Assembly (NCBI GenBank): GCA_903871875.1
Contig: CAIQIR010000060.1
Location: 1 to 64,000, forward strand
DNA from: an uncultured Schlesneria sp.
GTDB lineage: Bacteria > Planctomycetota > Planctomycetia > Planctomycetales > Planctomycetaceae
Length of the DNA stretch: 64,000 bases
Direction of reading: 5' to 3'
The first letter of the stretch is position 1, and each line of letters starts with the position of its first letter. Below are positions 9,252 to 17,532 of this stretch, piece by piece. The notes under the pieces are model-generated. The model searched no databases, was not told the origin of the DNA, and saw nothing but the letters and a program-made list of their open reading frames with translations. The translations under genes were made by a program, and so were the position numbers.

Positions 9252-10217
9252 TCACTCCTTGATTCTCTGTGCAAACCAATTCACCGTTTCACGAATTCCG
9301 TCGGTCAATTGCACGGTAGGTTTCCATTTGATGATTTGTTCGGCCAGACTGGGACTGATCAGGTTCGATCGCAGATCGCCGGCTCGGGCAGGTCCGAAAC
9401 GGCAATCGGGAACTTGCAGGGGACTGTGAATGCTCTTTAAGTAGGCCTGGGCGTCGGCCGAAATCTGTGAGGCGATCTGAACGACGTCGACGCCGATGCT
9501 CGTCCCAATATTCAGCGCCGTGAAGGGAGAATCCAATGCGGTCTCCAATGCGGCGACGTTGGCAAGGGCGACATCCGGGCCATAAACGTAATCGCGGATA
9601 TACCGTCCGTCGCCATTGATGGTCGCCACCCCGCCGGCCAGCATCAGTTTGCAGAAAATGGCCACCACGCCCGCTTCGCCGTGTGGATTTTGCCTTGGGC
9701 CGTAAACGTTGGAATAACGCAAGGCGATCCCCTGCAGCTTTCGTTCGCGCGAGTAAAACTCAAGGTACTGCTCGCCAACCCATTTACTGATGCCGTAGGC
9801 CGAAACCGGACGCTTGGGCGAATCTTCTGACGCGGGTGTAGAGACTTCTCCATAAAGTACGCCGCCTGACGAGGCAAACACGATTCGCCTGACACCCACT
9901 CGAGCCGCGCTGTCAAAGACATTCAATAGCCCCGTGACGTTGACGTCGGCATCAAACACCGGATCACGCATCGAGAGACTGACCGACATTTGAGCCGCCT
10001 GATGACTGACCCAATCGGGGCGAACCTCATCGAAAACGGCTGACAAGCGGGCGCGATCGCAGATATCCACTTCAAAAAAAGGAACGTCGGGTGGCAGATT
10101 CTGCCGACTGCCTGACGCCAGGTTATCCACCACGTAAGGAGCATGACCTTTCGCAATCAGGGCATCGACAATATGGCTGCCAATGAATCCGGCTCCGCCG
10201 GTGACGAGGACTTTCAT
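9252..10217 (-). CDS. NAD-dependent sugar epimerase (GalE-like UDP-glucose 4-epimerase family)
   Basis: A 321-residue extended SDR. The NAD motif GGAGFIGSH is at 7-15, the catalytic Ser lies in ASSGGV (115-120), and Tyr141 and Lys145 (YGISK) form the active-site pair. NVYGPRQNP and the later C-terminal substrate domain fit the GalE/WbpP group that interconverts UDP-Glc/UDP-Gal or their N-acetyl or uronate forms. The exact substrate is not readable. No good Shine-Dalgarno sequence precedes ATG 10217. It is the first gene of the minus-strand nucleotide-sugar block and is divergent from the lipoprotein genes at 10609. Confidence 0.85.
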   Translation of the reverse strand: MKVLVTGGAGFIGSHIVDALIAKGHAPYVVDNLASGSRQNLPPDVPFFEVDICDRARLSAVFDEVRPDWVSHQAAQMSVSLSMRDPVFDADVNVTGLLNVFDSAARVGVRRIVFASSGGVLYGEVSTPASEDSPKRPVSAYGISKWVGEQYLEFYSRERKLQGIALRYSNVYGPRQNPHGEAGVVAIFCKLMLAGGVATINGDGRYIRDYVYGPDVALANVAALETALDSPFTALNIGTSIGVDVVQIASQISADAQAYLKSIHSPLQVPDCRFGPARAGDLRSNLISPSLAEQIIKWKPTVQLTDGIRETVNWFAQRIKE

Positions 10218-10608
10218 GGTTGTTCTTTAAAGGAGGTTTAAGTCAGGTGATCCATCAATAATAGTCGTCTGATATGAACTGCAAAGTTTACGTCAAAAGT
10301 CGTTGTTTCCGCAGGCGAAAATCGTATCTCAGCCGCGATTTGGTCTATTGCTACGGTCAATCTTCGACTGTGATCTTGGTGCGGCCTGGTGGACTGCGGG
10401 TATTTGGGTGACTTTTCTGATTAGGGGTTCTGTTCCTTGTTTGAGGCATGGATCGCCCGTGCAATCCACAATTTCGGCAAACTTGATTGGGTGGACGCTC
10501 CGCCCTTCGTCGATTTGTGATGTGAACTTAATTTGATTCCGTAAAGGCTTCGGCTTGATTCTCGGGGTCATTTGGTCTGCAGAAAAATCGATGAGCACGG
10601 AGGCTCAA
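10218..10608. promoter_or_regulatory. Divergent intergenic region
   Basis: About 390 bp separate the GalE-like gene (minus) from the HEAT lipoprotein gene (plus), so at least two promoters must lie here. No recognisable -35/-10 pair stands out on either strand. The clearest element is the GGAGG ribosome site at about 10597, which fixes the start of the plus-strand gene at 10609. No gene seen. Confidence 0.35.
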
Positions 10609-12237
10609 ATGTCAAAGGTCAGGAATTGGATCGGAGTCGTTTCAGCACCGATTCTGTTTGCTTCGGCAGGCTGTTCGATGGGCCAACGTTCTTACCCGAC
10701 CGCCAACCGGGGGCTTTCTGCTGAACGAATGATGTCTCTGGCCCAGACGTTCGAACGCCAAGGACACCTTCCCCAGGCGAAGTATGCCTATTTTCAGGTT
10801 CTGGCGGCTCAACCAGGAAATCCCGAAGCCCAGCAATCACTCAACAATCTCATCGCGAAAGAAACTCAACAACAGCGGTTCGGCGCTCCAGGCCAGCAAC
10901 CGAATCCGCTGATGAATCAATCGACTCAATCTTATGCCATCAACGGGCGTCCTGTCATGCCGGTGCAACAGCCCTCGGCTGTTGCACCGATCGGCCCCAA
11001 GTTGCCAACGGCAGGACCCGCAGTGTATTTACCGACGACCGAGATCCCCCGCGTCAGCGAGATCCCGATGCCGGTACCGATTGTCCCCTCGCTTTCTTCG
11101 CTACCGACGGCACCGCTCGTGCCTGTGACGTTGTTACTAGACGCTCAACCGCCGGCAGCACCCGAGCAATCGCCAGTCGTCACGGAAACACTATTGGTTG
11201 AGCAGTCCTCCGTGATGACACCGGCACCGGTCGCGATCAGTCAACTGCCAGTCCCTGAGACACTGACCGTTGTTGAATCAACGTTGGTCGTCGAGACGAT
11301 TCGCATCGAACAGCAACCGCCAGCAGTCATTTCCGAGCCGGTCGCTCCAACGGAATCCGTCGGCTCGGCAATATTGTCGGAGGCGAAGGTCCAACTCGAC
11401 GAACCACAACCCCTCTCGGTGTCGGCGTCGACACCGGCACCGGCGGCGGCAGCAACACCTTCCAAAAGGATCGATCCGAGCCTGAACGCTGTCGAAACAG
11501 AACTGGAATTCCTGCCGCCCATCAAATCCCGCGACGGTGCCTTGGGGGCGGATGACAAAGAGATCGAGTCTGCGTTGTCAGAACACGCCGGGATCGATTT
11601 GAATCTGGTCGCCGATCGAGAACTTCATCCGTTCTTCGGGACCTTCCATGCGGGACTGGTTGAAATTCTGAAGGTTCATCGCGTCGGATTGCAAAGTCAA
11701 CTGGCCGAGTTGGTTGTGAATCAGGCGATGGGAAATGAAATCCGTTCACGGGCGATTTTCCTGCTGGGAACGCTGGGGCCTGATGCGATTGATGTTGCTC
11801 CGAAACTGCGTCGTGTGATGCACGACGATCTGGATATGTATCTGCGAGTGGATCTTGCGGAAGCGATTCTGAAGATTCAGCCTGAGGATGTCGACGCGAT
11901 CAATATGCTTGTCATCTGCCTCAAGCAACCAAATAAAAATCTCAAGTGGGTCGCCGCGTTTGCGCTTCGGAATGCGGTGTCGCCCCGAACGACATTCGTC
12001 ATCGACAGTCTGCGACAATTGCTGCCGACGGATGATCTGAAACTCCAACGAATGGTGTTCTTGACACTGGCGGAGTTTGGTCCTGCCGCTGCGAAGGCCA
12101 TTCCCGAACTGGAAGCTGCACTCAACAGCCCCGATCCCGCAACGCGTGAGGTCGCCAAGGCTTCACTGGCGTGCATCATCGCTCCACCGCGAACGACGGA
12201 CGAGGATGTAACCACCACATCATTACAGACAGAGTGA
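10609..12237 (+). CDS. HEAT-repeat lipoprotein with Pro/Val-rich linker
   Basis: The start is ATG 10609, set by GGAGG five bases upstream, giving 542 residues. The signal peptide ends in a lipobox-like ASAGC, so the protein is probably a lipoprotein. A TPR-like helix pair (MMSLAQTFERQGHLPQAKYA) follows, then about 200 residues rich in Pro, Val, Thr and Glu, which look like an unfolded envelope spacer. The last 200 residues contain at least three HEAT-type repeats with AIFLLGTLGPDA and TLAEFGPAA. Such repeats bind proteins. It heads a plus-strand run with two further lipoprotein genes, the last being a Wza-like exporter, so a role in assembling or anchoring the export machinery is likely but inferred. 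Confidence 0.7.
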   Translation: MSKVRNWIGVVSAPILFASAGCSMGQRSYPTANRGLSAERMMSLAQTFERQGHLPQAKYAYFQVLAAQPGNPEAQQSLNNLIAKETQQQRFGAPGQQPNPLMNQSTQSYAINGRPVMPVQQPSAVAPIGPKLPTAGPAVYLPTTEIPRVSEIPMPVPIVPSLSSLPTAPLVPVTLLLDAQPPAAPEQSPVVTETLLVEQSSVMTPAPVAISQLPVPETLTVVESTLVVETIRIEQQPPAVISEPVAPTESVGSAILSEAKVQLDEPQPLSVSASTPAPAAAATPSKRIDPSLNAVETELEFLPPIKSRDGALGADDKEIESALSEHAGIDLNLVADRELHPFFGTFHAGLVEILKVHRVGLQSQLAELVVNQAMGNEIRSRAIFLLGTLGPDAIDVAPKLRRVMHDDLDMYLRVDLAEAILKIQPEDVDAINMLVICLKQPNKNLKWVAAFALRNAVSPRTTFVIDSLRQLLPTDDLKLQRMVFLTLAEFGPAAAKAIPELEAALNSPDPATREVAKASLACIIAPPRTTDEDVTTTSLQTE

Positions 12238-12318
12238 ATTCTGACGGACTAATGGCTGCGACCATTCGTTACTGACTCCGCTTCAAACAAAAGTTTTTCC
12301 CAGTAAGGGTGATACGCC

Positions 12319-12876
12319 ATGCGACGAGACGTTGTTATCCCCGGCCTGTTGCTACTGACGCTGGTGTCGGGATGCCTTTCCGAAATTCGTGACGAAATGA
12401 CCGAATTCCGAATCGGTTGGGGCAATAAGTTCGCGGCACGAGCCGCCTGGAAAAATGCACAAGGAGCATGTCAGGGAATCGGTTGCCCCCATAGCTTCCG
12501 AGAAGGCTTCACATCCGGTTATATCGCCGTGGCCAACGGGGCCACCGGATGTCCTCCTGCTGTTCCGATCATCAGCTGCCACAATCACATGTGGATGGAT
12601 CGCTGCAGCGAAAACGACAAGATGGCCGCCTGGTATGACGGATACGAAGTGGGAGTGATGGCGGCCAAAGCCGACGGAATGGTCGACGCGAATCGAATGA
12701 CAACGCGAATCCCGCAGCCGACTCCGGTGGATTATTCGGGCGCGAGCCAGATCAACGCGACAGGTGGAACCGCGGGAGCGTCGGTTGATCCGGCAATTCC
12801 TCCCTCGCCGATTGCAGAACCCACTGAGCTTGGCGGTTCACAAACCAGCCGTCTGCTCCAAGAAGCCCTGCAATAG
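12319..12876 (+). CDS. Cys-rich hypothetical lipoprotein
   Basis: A 185-residue protein with a signal peptide and lipobox LVSGC (Cys19). Its mature part has a compact conserved-looking core with several Cys (CQGIGCP, GCPPAVPIISC, MDRC) and the motifs REGFTSGYIAVANG and WYDGYEVGVMAAK. The second half is a low-complexity tail rich in Pro, Ala and Ser. I do not recognise a named family; similar short lipoproteins occur beside polysaccharide export genes in planctomycetes as far as I recall. AAGGGTGAT upstream is a fair ribosome site. It lies 81 bp after the HEAT lipoprotein and 64 bp before the Wza-like gene, probably in one transcript. Confidence 0.65.
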   Translation: MRRDVVIPGLLLLTLVSGCLSEIRDEMTEFRIGWGNKFAARAAWKNAQGACQGIGCPHSFREGFTSGYIAVANGATGCPPAVPIISCHNHMWMDRCSENDKMAAWYDGYEVGVMAAKADGMVDANRMTTRIPQPTPVDYSGASQINATGGTAGASVDPAIPPSPIAEPTELGGSQTSRLLQEALQ

Positions 12877-12940
12877 ATTTGAACGATCATAGAGTACTTG
12901 ATTGCAAACAACCGTCCTGACGAATTCGGAAGAGCGAAAC

Positions 12941-14338
12941 ATGATGTTAGCTGAATCCATCCCATCCCGACCGAACACAATGAGTGGTCAAAATATGGTC
13001 AATAACATTCCTGCTGATTTCCGCCGACATCCCCGTCTCGTGGCAATCATGACACAATTGGTTTATCTAGTTGTACTCGTTTCTTTCTGCGGGTGCAGCA
13101 CGTTGGATTGTCTGAAAGGAGTTCCGTCCGTTGCTGTGAAACGGCTTCCACGGAGTTTCTTCGGACGCCCTCGATCAGAAATGGTCGAAATCTCGCTGTC
13201 GCGGTTGCGACAAGTACCACCCAAGGTCTACCAGTTGGGCCCCAATGACACGCTTGGTATCTACATCGAGAACGTTTTGGGACAGCCCGACCAAGCCCCT
13301 CCGGTGAACTTCCCCGAGGATGGCAGCAAGCCCCCGTCAATCGGCTTCCCGATCCCGATTCGTGAAGACGGTACCGTGGCCTTGCCGCTGGTCGAACCGA
13401 TTGAAGTCGCCGGGCTGACTCTGGCCCAAGCGACAGACGAGATCCGTGCTGCCTACACGATTAACAAGAAAATCCTGCCCGAAGGCAAGGATCGAATCAT
13501 CGTCACCCTGCAGCGTCCACGCATGGAACGAATCATGGTGGTTCGCGAAGAAGGCGGCCCCACCAACGGTGCGCAAAATATGTTGAGTGGTGCCAATTTC
13601 GGCGGACTCACCAAACGCGGTACGGGTAAGACCGTGGACTTGCCGGCCTATGAGAATGACCTGCTGCATGCCTTGAACGAAACCGGCGGTCTGCCAGGTC
13701 TGGATGCCGAAAATGAGGTTTTGATCGTCCGCGGCGGCTTCCAGGACGCCCGTCAACGTGAACTCTTGATGGCTCAGATGGCTGCTTGCCGGAACCCATG
13801 CGAATGCCCGGCCCAAATTCCGGATGATCCGAACGTCACGCGAATTCCGATCCGCTACTATCCTGAGCAACCCCCGTCATTCAATACCGAAGACATCATA
13901 CTGAAGACTGGTGACATCGTGTTTGTTCAATCACGCGATCGTGAGCAGTTCTATACCGGTGGTGCAGTCGGCGGTGGTGCTCACCTGATCCCTCGTGACT
14001 ACGACATCGATATCCTGCAGGCGGTGGCAATTGCCGGCGGTTCGTTCGGTGCGGGAGGATCCGGTTTGGCTCGAGCAGGTATGCTCAACGGGGGGGCCGG
14101 AAGCATGTCAACACCGATTCCTCCATCACGTGCCATCGTGATCCGCAAGACGTGCAATGGCCAAACCGTGGCCATTCGAGTCGACCTGCGAAAAGCGATT
14201 TCGGATACGAGCCAGAGAATCCTGATTCAACCCGAAGACCTGATTCTGGTGCAGTTCACCTGTCCCGAAGAAATCGCGAACTTCTTGTTGCGATCCTTCC
14301 AGATCAATGCCCTGTTGGGATCGGGAACTCGGTTGTAA
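12941..14338 (+). CDS. Polysaccharide biosynthesis/export lipoprotein (Wza/KpsD-like, PES and SLBB domains)
   Basis: An outer-membrane export channel component. ATG 12941 follows GGAAGAG, giving 465 residues (the frame opens at TTG 12902). The N-terminus carries a membrane segment ending in a lipobox-like CGC. The PES motif begins with VYQLGPNDTLGIYIE and continues through GFPIPIREDGTVALPLVEPIEVAGLT, the core of family PF02563. SLBB-like segments follow: NDLLHALNETGGLPG and DYDIDILQAVAIAGG. A gly-rich insertion near 210-235 and a Cys-rich CRNPCECP segment are unusual. It would work with the Wzz/BY-kinase at 42339 and/or the ABC exporter. It is the last gene of the plus-strand envelope run. 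Confidence 0.88.
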   Translation: MMLAESIPSRPNTMSGQNMVNNIPADFRRHPRLVAIMTQLVYLVVLVSFCGCSTLDCLKGVPSVAVKRLPRSFFGRPRSEMVEISLSRLRQVPPKVYQLGPNDTLGIYIENVLGQPDQAPPVNFPEDGSKPPSIGFPIPIREDGTVALPLVEPIEVAGLTLAQATDEIRAAYTINKKILPEGKDRIIVTLQRPRMERIMVVREEGGPTNGAQNMLSGANFGGLTKRGTGKTVDLPAYENDLLHALNETGGLPGLDAENEVLIVRGGFQDARQRELLMAQMAACRNPCECPAQIPDDPNVTRIPIRYYPEQPPSFNTEDIILKTGDIVFVQSRDREQFYTGGAVGGGAHLIPRDYDIDILQAVAIAGGSFGAGGSGLARAGMLNGGAGSMSTPIPPSRAIVIRKTCNGQTVAIRVDLRKAISDTSQRILIQPEDLILVQFTCPEEIANFLLRSFQINALLGSGTRL

Positions 14339-14353
14339 TCCTGTCGCCAAGCG

Positions 14354-14385
14354 GGGGGCAGCGATCCTTCCGGATCGGAGCCCCC
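14354..14385. terminator. Terminator-like hairpin after the export gene
   Basis: GGGGGC-AG-CGATCC / GGATCG-GA-GCCCCC forms two stacked 6-bp stems separated by a symmetrical AG/GA internal loop, with a 4-nt loop TTCC. It lies 15 bp past the stop of the Wza-like gene in a convergent gap. No long T run follows. Confidence 0.6.
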
Positions 14386-14436
14386 TGGTTGCTGGCTGGT
14401 CAAGATCACGACAGTCTTCTCAGGCGATTTTCCTTG

Positions 14437-14471
14437 CCCCCGAGTTTGAGTCTCTCACTCGAACCTGGGGG
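14437..14471. terminator. Second hairpin in the convergent gap
   Basis: CCCCCGAGTTTGAGT pairs with ACTCGAACCTGGGGG across a small loop, with two mismatched positions. It lies about 75 bp before the stop of the minus-strand methyltransferase and faces a convergent gene, so it could stop transcription from either side. Confidence 0.45.
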
Positions 14472-14547
14472 TCGCCTCTTTGTTGACGAAGAAAATCGGA
14501 GGATGTCGATCGTGCAGACTCGGTTGACTGTTTGTCAGCCTCGCAGT

Positions 14548-15351
14548 TCAACCGTTTTTGCGAAGAACAATGGCACCGGTGCGGACAAAAAAGGTCGGTC
14601 CGTGCAAGGGGTGCGAGAGGCAGGTAAATCCATTGCTTTCAAACCACAGAATCGCATCATGAGGGTCGATGCTGTTGCACGCGTCCGAGTCTGACGTCCA
14701 ATAGATTTCGTAGTTCGGCTTGATTTTGCGATACTTCAGTTGAGTGTGTCTGTTTCCACACAAAAATAACAATTGCCGGAAGGCTCGTTTTGGAAACACA
14801 TACAAACTGCGATAGATGACGCTGTTGCGGATCGGGATCGACAGTTTGACCAACTTGCCCCACAGCCCAAAATCGCGGAACGGCCTGACGGTATAACCAT
14901 CCGCAGCCCACGGCCGGCATTGCCAGGCTGGACCGAACAGAATGACCCCACCGGGTTTCAGCAAGCGATGCAGTTCATGCATCGCCGATTGCAGATCGGG
15001 AATATGCTCAAAGACGGCGTGTGTCCAGATCGCATCAAAGTACTGGTCGTCAAACGGATATTTCGTGCCCTCGGCGACGCGGTAGGGTTTGTGATAGTTG
15101 GTGGCAACTTCGGGGGAAATGTCGGTCCCATAGTAGTCGTCGACCATGTCCTGAAATCCGCCGCCGGACGAGCCGATTTCCAGGCAACGCTTGTTTTCCA
15201 ATTTGTAGTCGGCGATGAAATTTTTTAGAACTGGATAAAACGAATGCTCTTCCGCCTTCCGGTTCGTGAAGTCTCGTCCGTAGGTTTCGTCGCGGCGTTC
15301 CGCGTAGAAGCTCTTGTACTGGTTGTCGGTCGCCCTGTGCCCTGACACCAT
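14548..15351 (-). CDS. SAM-dependent methyltransferase (class I, Methyltransf_11 type)
   Basis: About 267 residues from ATG 15351 (a TTG at 15366 is the alternative). The SAM-binding motif I is CLEIGSSGGGF. YGTDIS follows as the acidic end of strand 2, then FDAIWTHAVFEHIPDL and LKPGGVILFGPA, all typical of class I methyltransferases acting on small molecules or sugars. The acceptor is unknown. Being the last gene of the long polysaccharide locus, it probably methylates a sugar or lipid-linked glycan. Confidence 0.85.
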   Translation of the reverse strand: MVSGHRATDNQYKSFYAERRDETYGRDFTNRKAEEHSFYPVLKNFIADYKLENKRCLEIGSSGGGFQDMVDDYYGTDISPEVATNYHKPYRVAEGTKYPFDDQYFDAIWTHAVFEHIPDLQSAMHELHRLLKPGGVILFGPAWQCRPWAADGYTVRPFRDFGLWGKLVKLSIPIRNSVIYRSLYVFPKRAFRQLLFLCGNRHTQLKYRKIKPNYEIYWTSDSDACNSIDPHDAILWFESNGFTCLSHPLHGPTFFVRTGAIVLRKNG

Positions 15352-15451
15352 GGAAGTTGCTTTCAAAGTGAGAACGAATTGACGTGAGCGATGTCGGATT
15401 GATCAGATGAAGTGAATGCGAAAAAGGTTGTCGAGCTGCCGACCAAGGGCG

Positions 15452-16210
15452 TCAGAATTCGGAATAGTTTATCAACTCGATCGGGCATGGCATTTGTGAC
15501 AGCCAATCGCTCCAAAGTAATCGGGTTTCGTCGACGGCGTACGGCTGACCGGGGTGAACCATCAATTCCGCGACACCCGAGCGTCGAATCTCACCTTCCA
15601 TCATGTTCTTAACGAACCAGCTGAACGAGGTAAAATGATCGGTCGTTTTCGTGGAAGGCCAATGTCTTAAGGCGGAATTCCATAGCCGTTTTTTTAGTAA
15701 ATGAACCGTCGACGGACGACACTCCGAACGCAGGTACCAATTCATCGAACTGCGCACCCGGCCAACGCCAAATTTCGTTTGCAGGCGTTTGACCGTTCCG
15801 AGTAACCAAGGAATGGTGTGCACGTGATGATGGGAATCGAAGTGACTGATCTGAACGCCCTGCTCGACCACCCGCTGCACCTGGCTTGACCATTCGGAGA
15901 AGATCGCTTCCTTCAGTCGCCCTGACGGTCGAATGGAACGGATGGCATCGTTGAATCGCCCATTTTCGTCGAGTAACCCTGCTTCGCGAAAAACGTTGGC
16001 AGAGCTGATGGGCGACATTTCGGTCAATGCCAGATGCACACCGAATGAACAGCGGGGAAAGGTTGCCGCCAACCGAACTGCTTCGGCGAGACGCTCGCCA
16101 TCCGCCATCAACGTCGCGGACGTAATTCGGTCGGCCGCCATCAGCGAAGCGACTGCGTCATTCACGTCCGTCGAATAGCCGAAGTCGTCGGCATTGATGA
16201 TTACCTTCAT
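15452..16210 (-). CDS. ChbG/YdjC-family carbohydrate deacetylase
   Basis: 252 residues from ATG 16210, which follows AGGAAG six bases upstream; the frame extends to 16231 without reason. The metal-binding pattern of the family is visible: NADDFGYS (Asp8, Asp9), GVHLALTE (His59) and HFDSHHHVH (Asp125 and following His). YdjC/HpnK enzymes remove N-acetyl groups from chitooligosaccharides, hopanoid sugars or similar substrates. Here a role in deacetylating a polysaccharide or lipid-linked intermediate is likely. The genes on both sides belong to the same minus-strand locus. Confidence 0.88.
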   Translation of the reverse strand: MKVIINADDFGYSTDVNDAVASLMAADRITSATLMADGERLAEAVRLAATFPRCSFGVHLALTEMSPISSANVFREAGLLDENGRFNDAIRSIRPSGRLKEAIFSEWSSQVQRVVEQGVQISHFDSHHHVHTIPWLLGTVKRLQTKFGVGRVRSSMNWYLRSECRPSTVHLLKKRLWNSALRHWPSTKTTDHFTSFSWFVKNMMEGEIRRSGVAELMVHPGQPYAVDETRLLWSDWLSQMPCPIELINYSEF

Positions 16211-16307
16211 AAGAACTTCCTGCACTCCCAATGCTCGCTTCGCAACCTGCGTCGCGGCCAGGAAAGGACAAATCCGCGGACCTCGCCCTGGCGAAACGAC
16301 CAGGACG

Positions 16308-17429
16308 TCACGAGGTCGCCGGTTGCGAAATCAATTCGGGATCGCGGCGGACTTGCGCCAACGGTCTGTTCAAAAACGGACGCTCACAGAAGTACCAGAA
16401 TATCGTGGCGACCCCCAGATGCGCACCGATCGTTGCCAGCAGCCTCAACCAGGCGAGATCTCCCCCCACGATTGACCCGATATAGGCGGCCGATCGAACA
16501 TTGAATTGATGAACCAGATACAGGCTGTACGAGATCGTGCCCAACCAAAACAACGGTCGGAGAATTGTGATTCGAGATAAGTCAGCATCCCACCGGCGAA
16601 GAAAAATCAACAGGCCGGCAAATGCCGAACACACGATCAACTCATGGCTGACAAACGGACTGTAGAGGCCGCTGAAGCCGATCAGCAAGACGGCGCATAA
16701 GGTCAAATCGATCGAGACGCGCACGGCTCGCGAGGTGCCATGAACCAGTCGATAAAAGACGAGGCAACCCAAGCTGAAATGCAGCCAATAGTCCAAAAAA
16801 AATCCTGTCCGTAACGAGTCAAATAACCAGTTCCACAACACACTCAACAGCAATGTTACGGCTGCGGGAATGATCCAGGCACCCAGTCTTCGACTGACGA
16901 ATAACAGGCAGAGTCCCATGAACAAATAAAACTGTTCTTCGTAGTTCAGTGACCAGTACGCGGCGACAAATAACGTTCCATTGTCCGCCGCGTTGGGACG
17001 AGGGTGTTTTGTCAGCACCAGCCACTGCGTCAGCGTGAGGTTTTGCAGAAACTCCCATGTCGTAAATCGAGCGAGGCCCGAGGGGCCTACCATCCATGAT
17101 TTGGCAAAGCGAGTTGTCAGGAAGAACATCACCGATAGGAAGTAAGGGGGATAAATCCGTCGCAGTCGGCGCGCAATAAATGCTCCGAATGTCAGTTGAT
17201 GTCGTTGGGCCGAGTCGGCCGCGGCGGCTATGCAGTAACCGCTGATGACGAAAAATAGCATCACTGCTTCGTGCCCGGAGCCGAGTAGCTCCAAGTGAAA
17301 TAGCAACACCAGAAACGACGCCAAGCCGCGCCATCCGTCCAGCAACTGGTACCGCGCAGGCCAGCAACCGGGCAACGGATTCGCGGAGCGTTCGGCAGCG
17401 GTGTCCAAGCGGAAATCTCCTACAATCAA
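16308..17429 (-). CDS. Acyltransferase 3 family membrane protein
   Basis: A 373-residue multi-pass membrane protein of the AT3/OafA family, which O-acetylates surface sugars. The conserved first helix has LLDGWRGLASFLVLLFHLE with the catalytic-site His, followed by LFFVISGYC and the RRLRRIYPPYF motif. YWSLNYEEQFYLF is the second signature, and GTISYSLYLVHQF the late-helix motif. Unlike the two larger acyltransferases of this locus it has no SGNH domain. It would acetylate or otherwise acylate a glycan at the cytoplasmic membrane. Confidence 0.88.
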   Translation of the reverse strand: MIVGDFRLDTAAERSANPLPGCWPARYQLLDGWRGLASFLVLLFHLELLGSGHEAVMLFFVISGYCIAAAADSAQRHQLTFGAFIARRLRRIYPPYFLSVMFFLTTRFAKSWMVGPSGLARFTTWEFLQNLTLTQWLVLTKHPRPNAADNGTLFVAAYWSLNYEEQFYLFMGLCLLFVSRRLGAWIIPAAVTLLLSVLWNWLFDSLRTGFFLDYWLHFSLGCLVFYRLVHGTSRAVRVSIDLTLCAVLLIGFSGLYSPFVSHELIVCSAFAGLLIFLRRWDADLSRITILRPLFWLGTISYSLYLVHQFNVRSAAYIGSIVGGDLAWLRLLATIGAHLGVATIFWYFCERPFLNRPLAQVRRDPELISQPATS

Positions 17430-17532
17430 AATCGTCTGCCGTACCGCATCTTTCGTGTTGGTCAGCGGCGATACGGTGTGCGTGGGCCGAGGAAGGTGAT
17501 CGATGGATCTGTTGTTTTATTTCCGTGATGAC

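Noticed and set aside
10231-10239. Strong Shine-Dalgarno-like AAAGGAGGT on the plus strand
   Set aside because: Only a five-codon frame follows it, so it does not mark a gene.
13337-13870. 177-codon open frame on the minus strand
   Set aside because: Antisense to the Wza-like export gene; no supporting motif or ribosome site.
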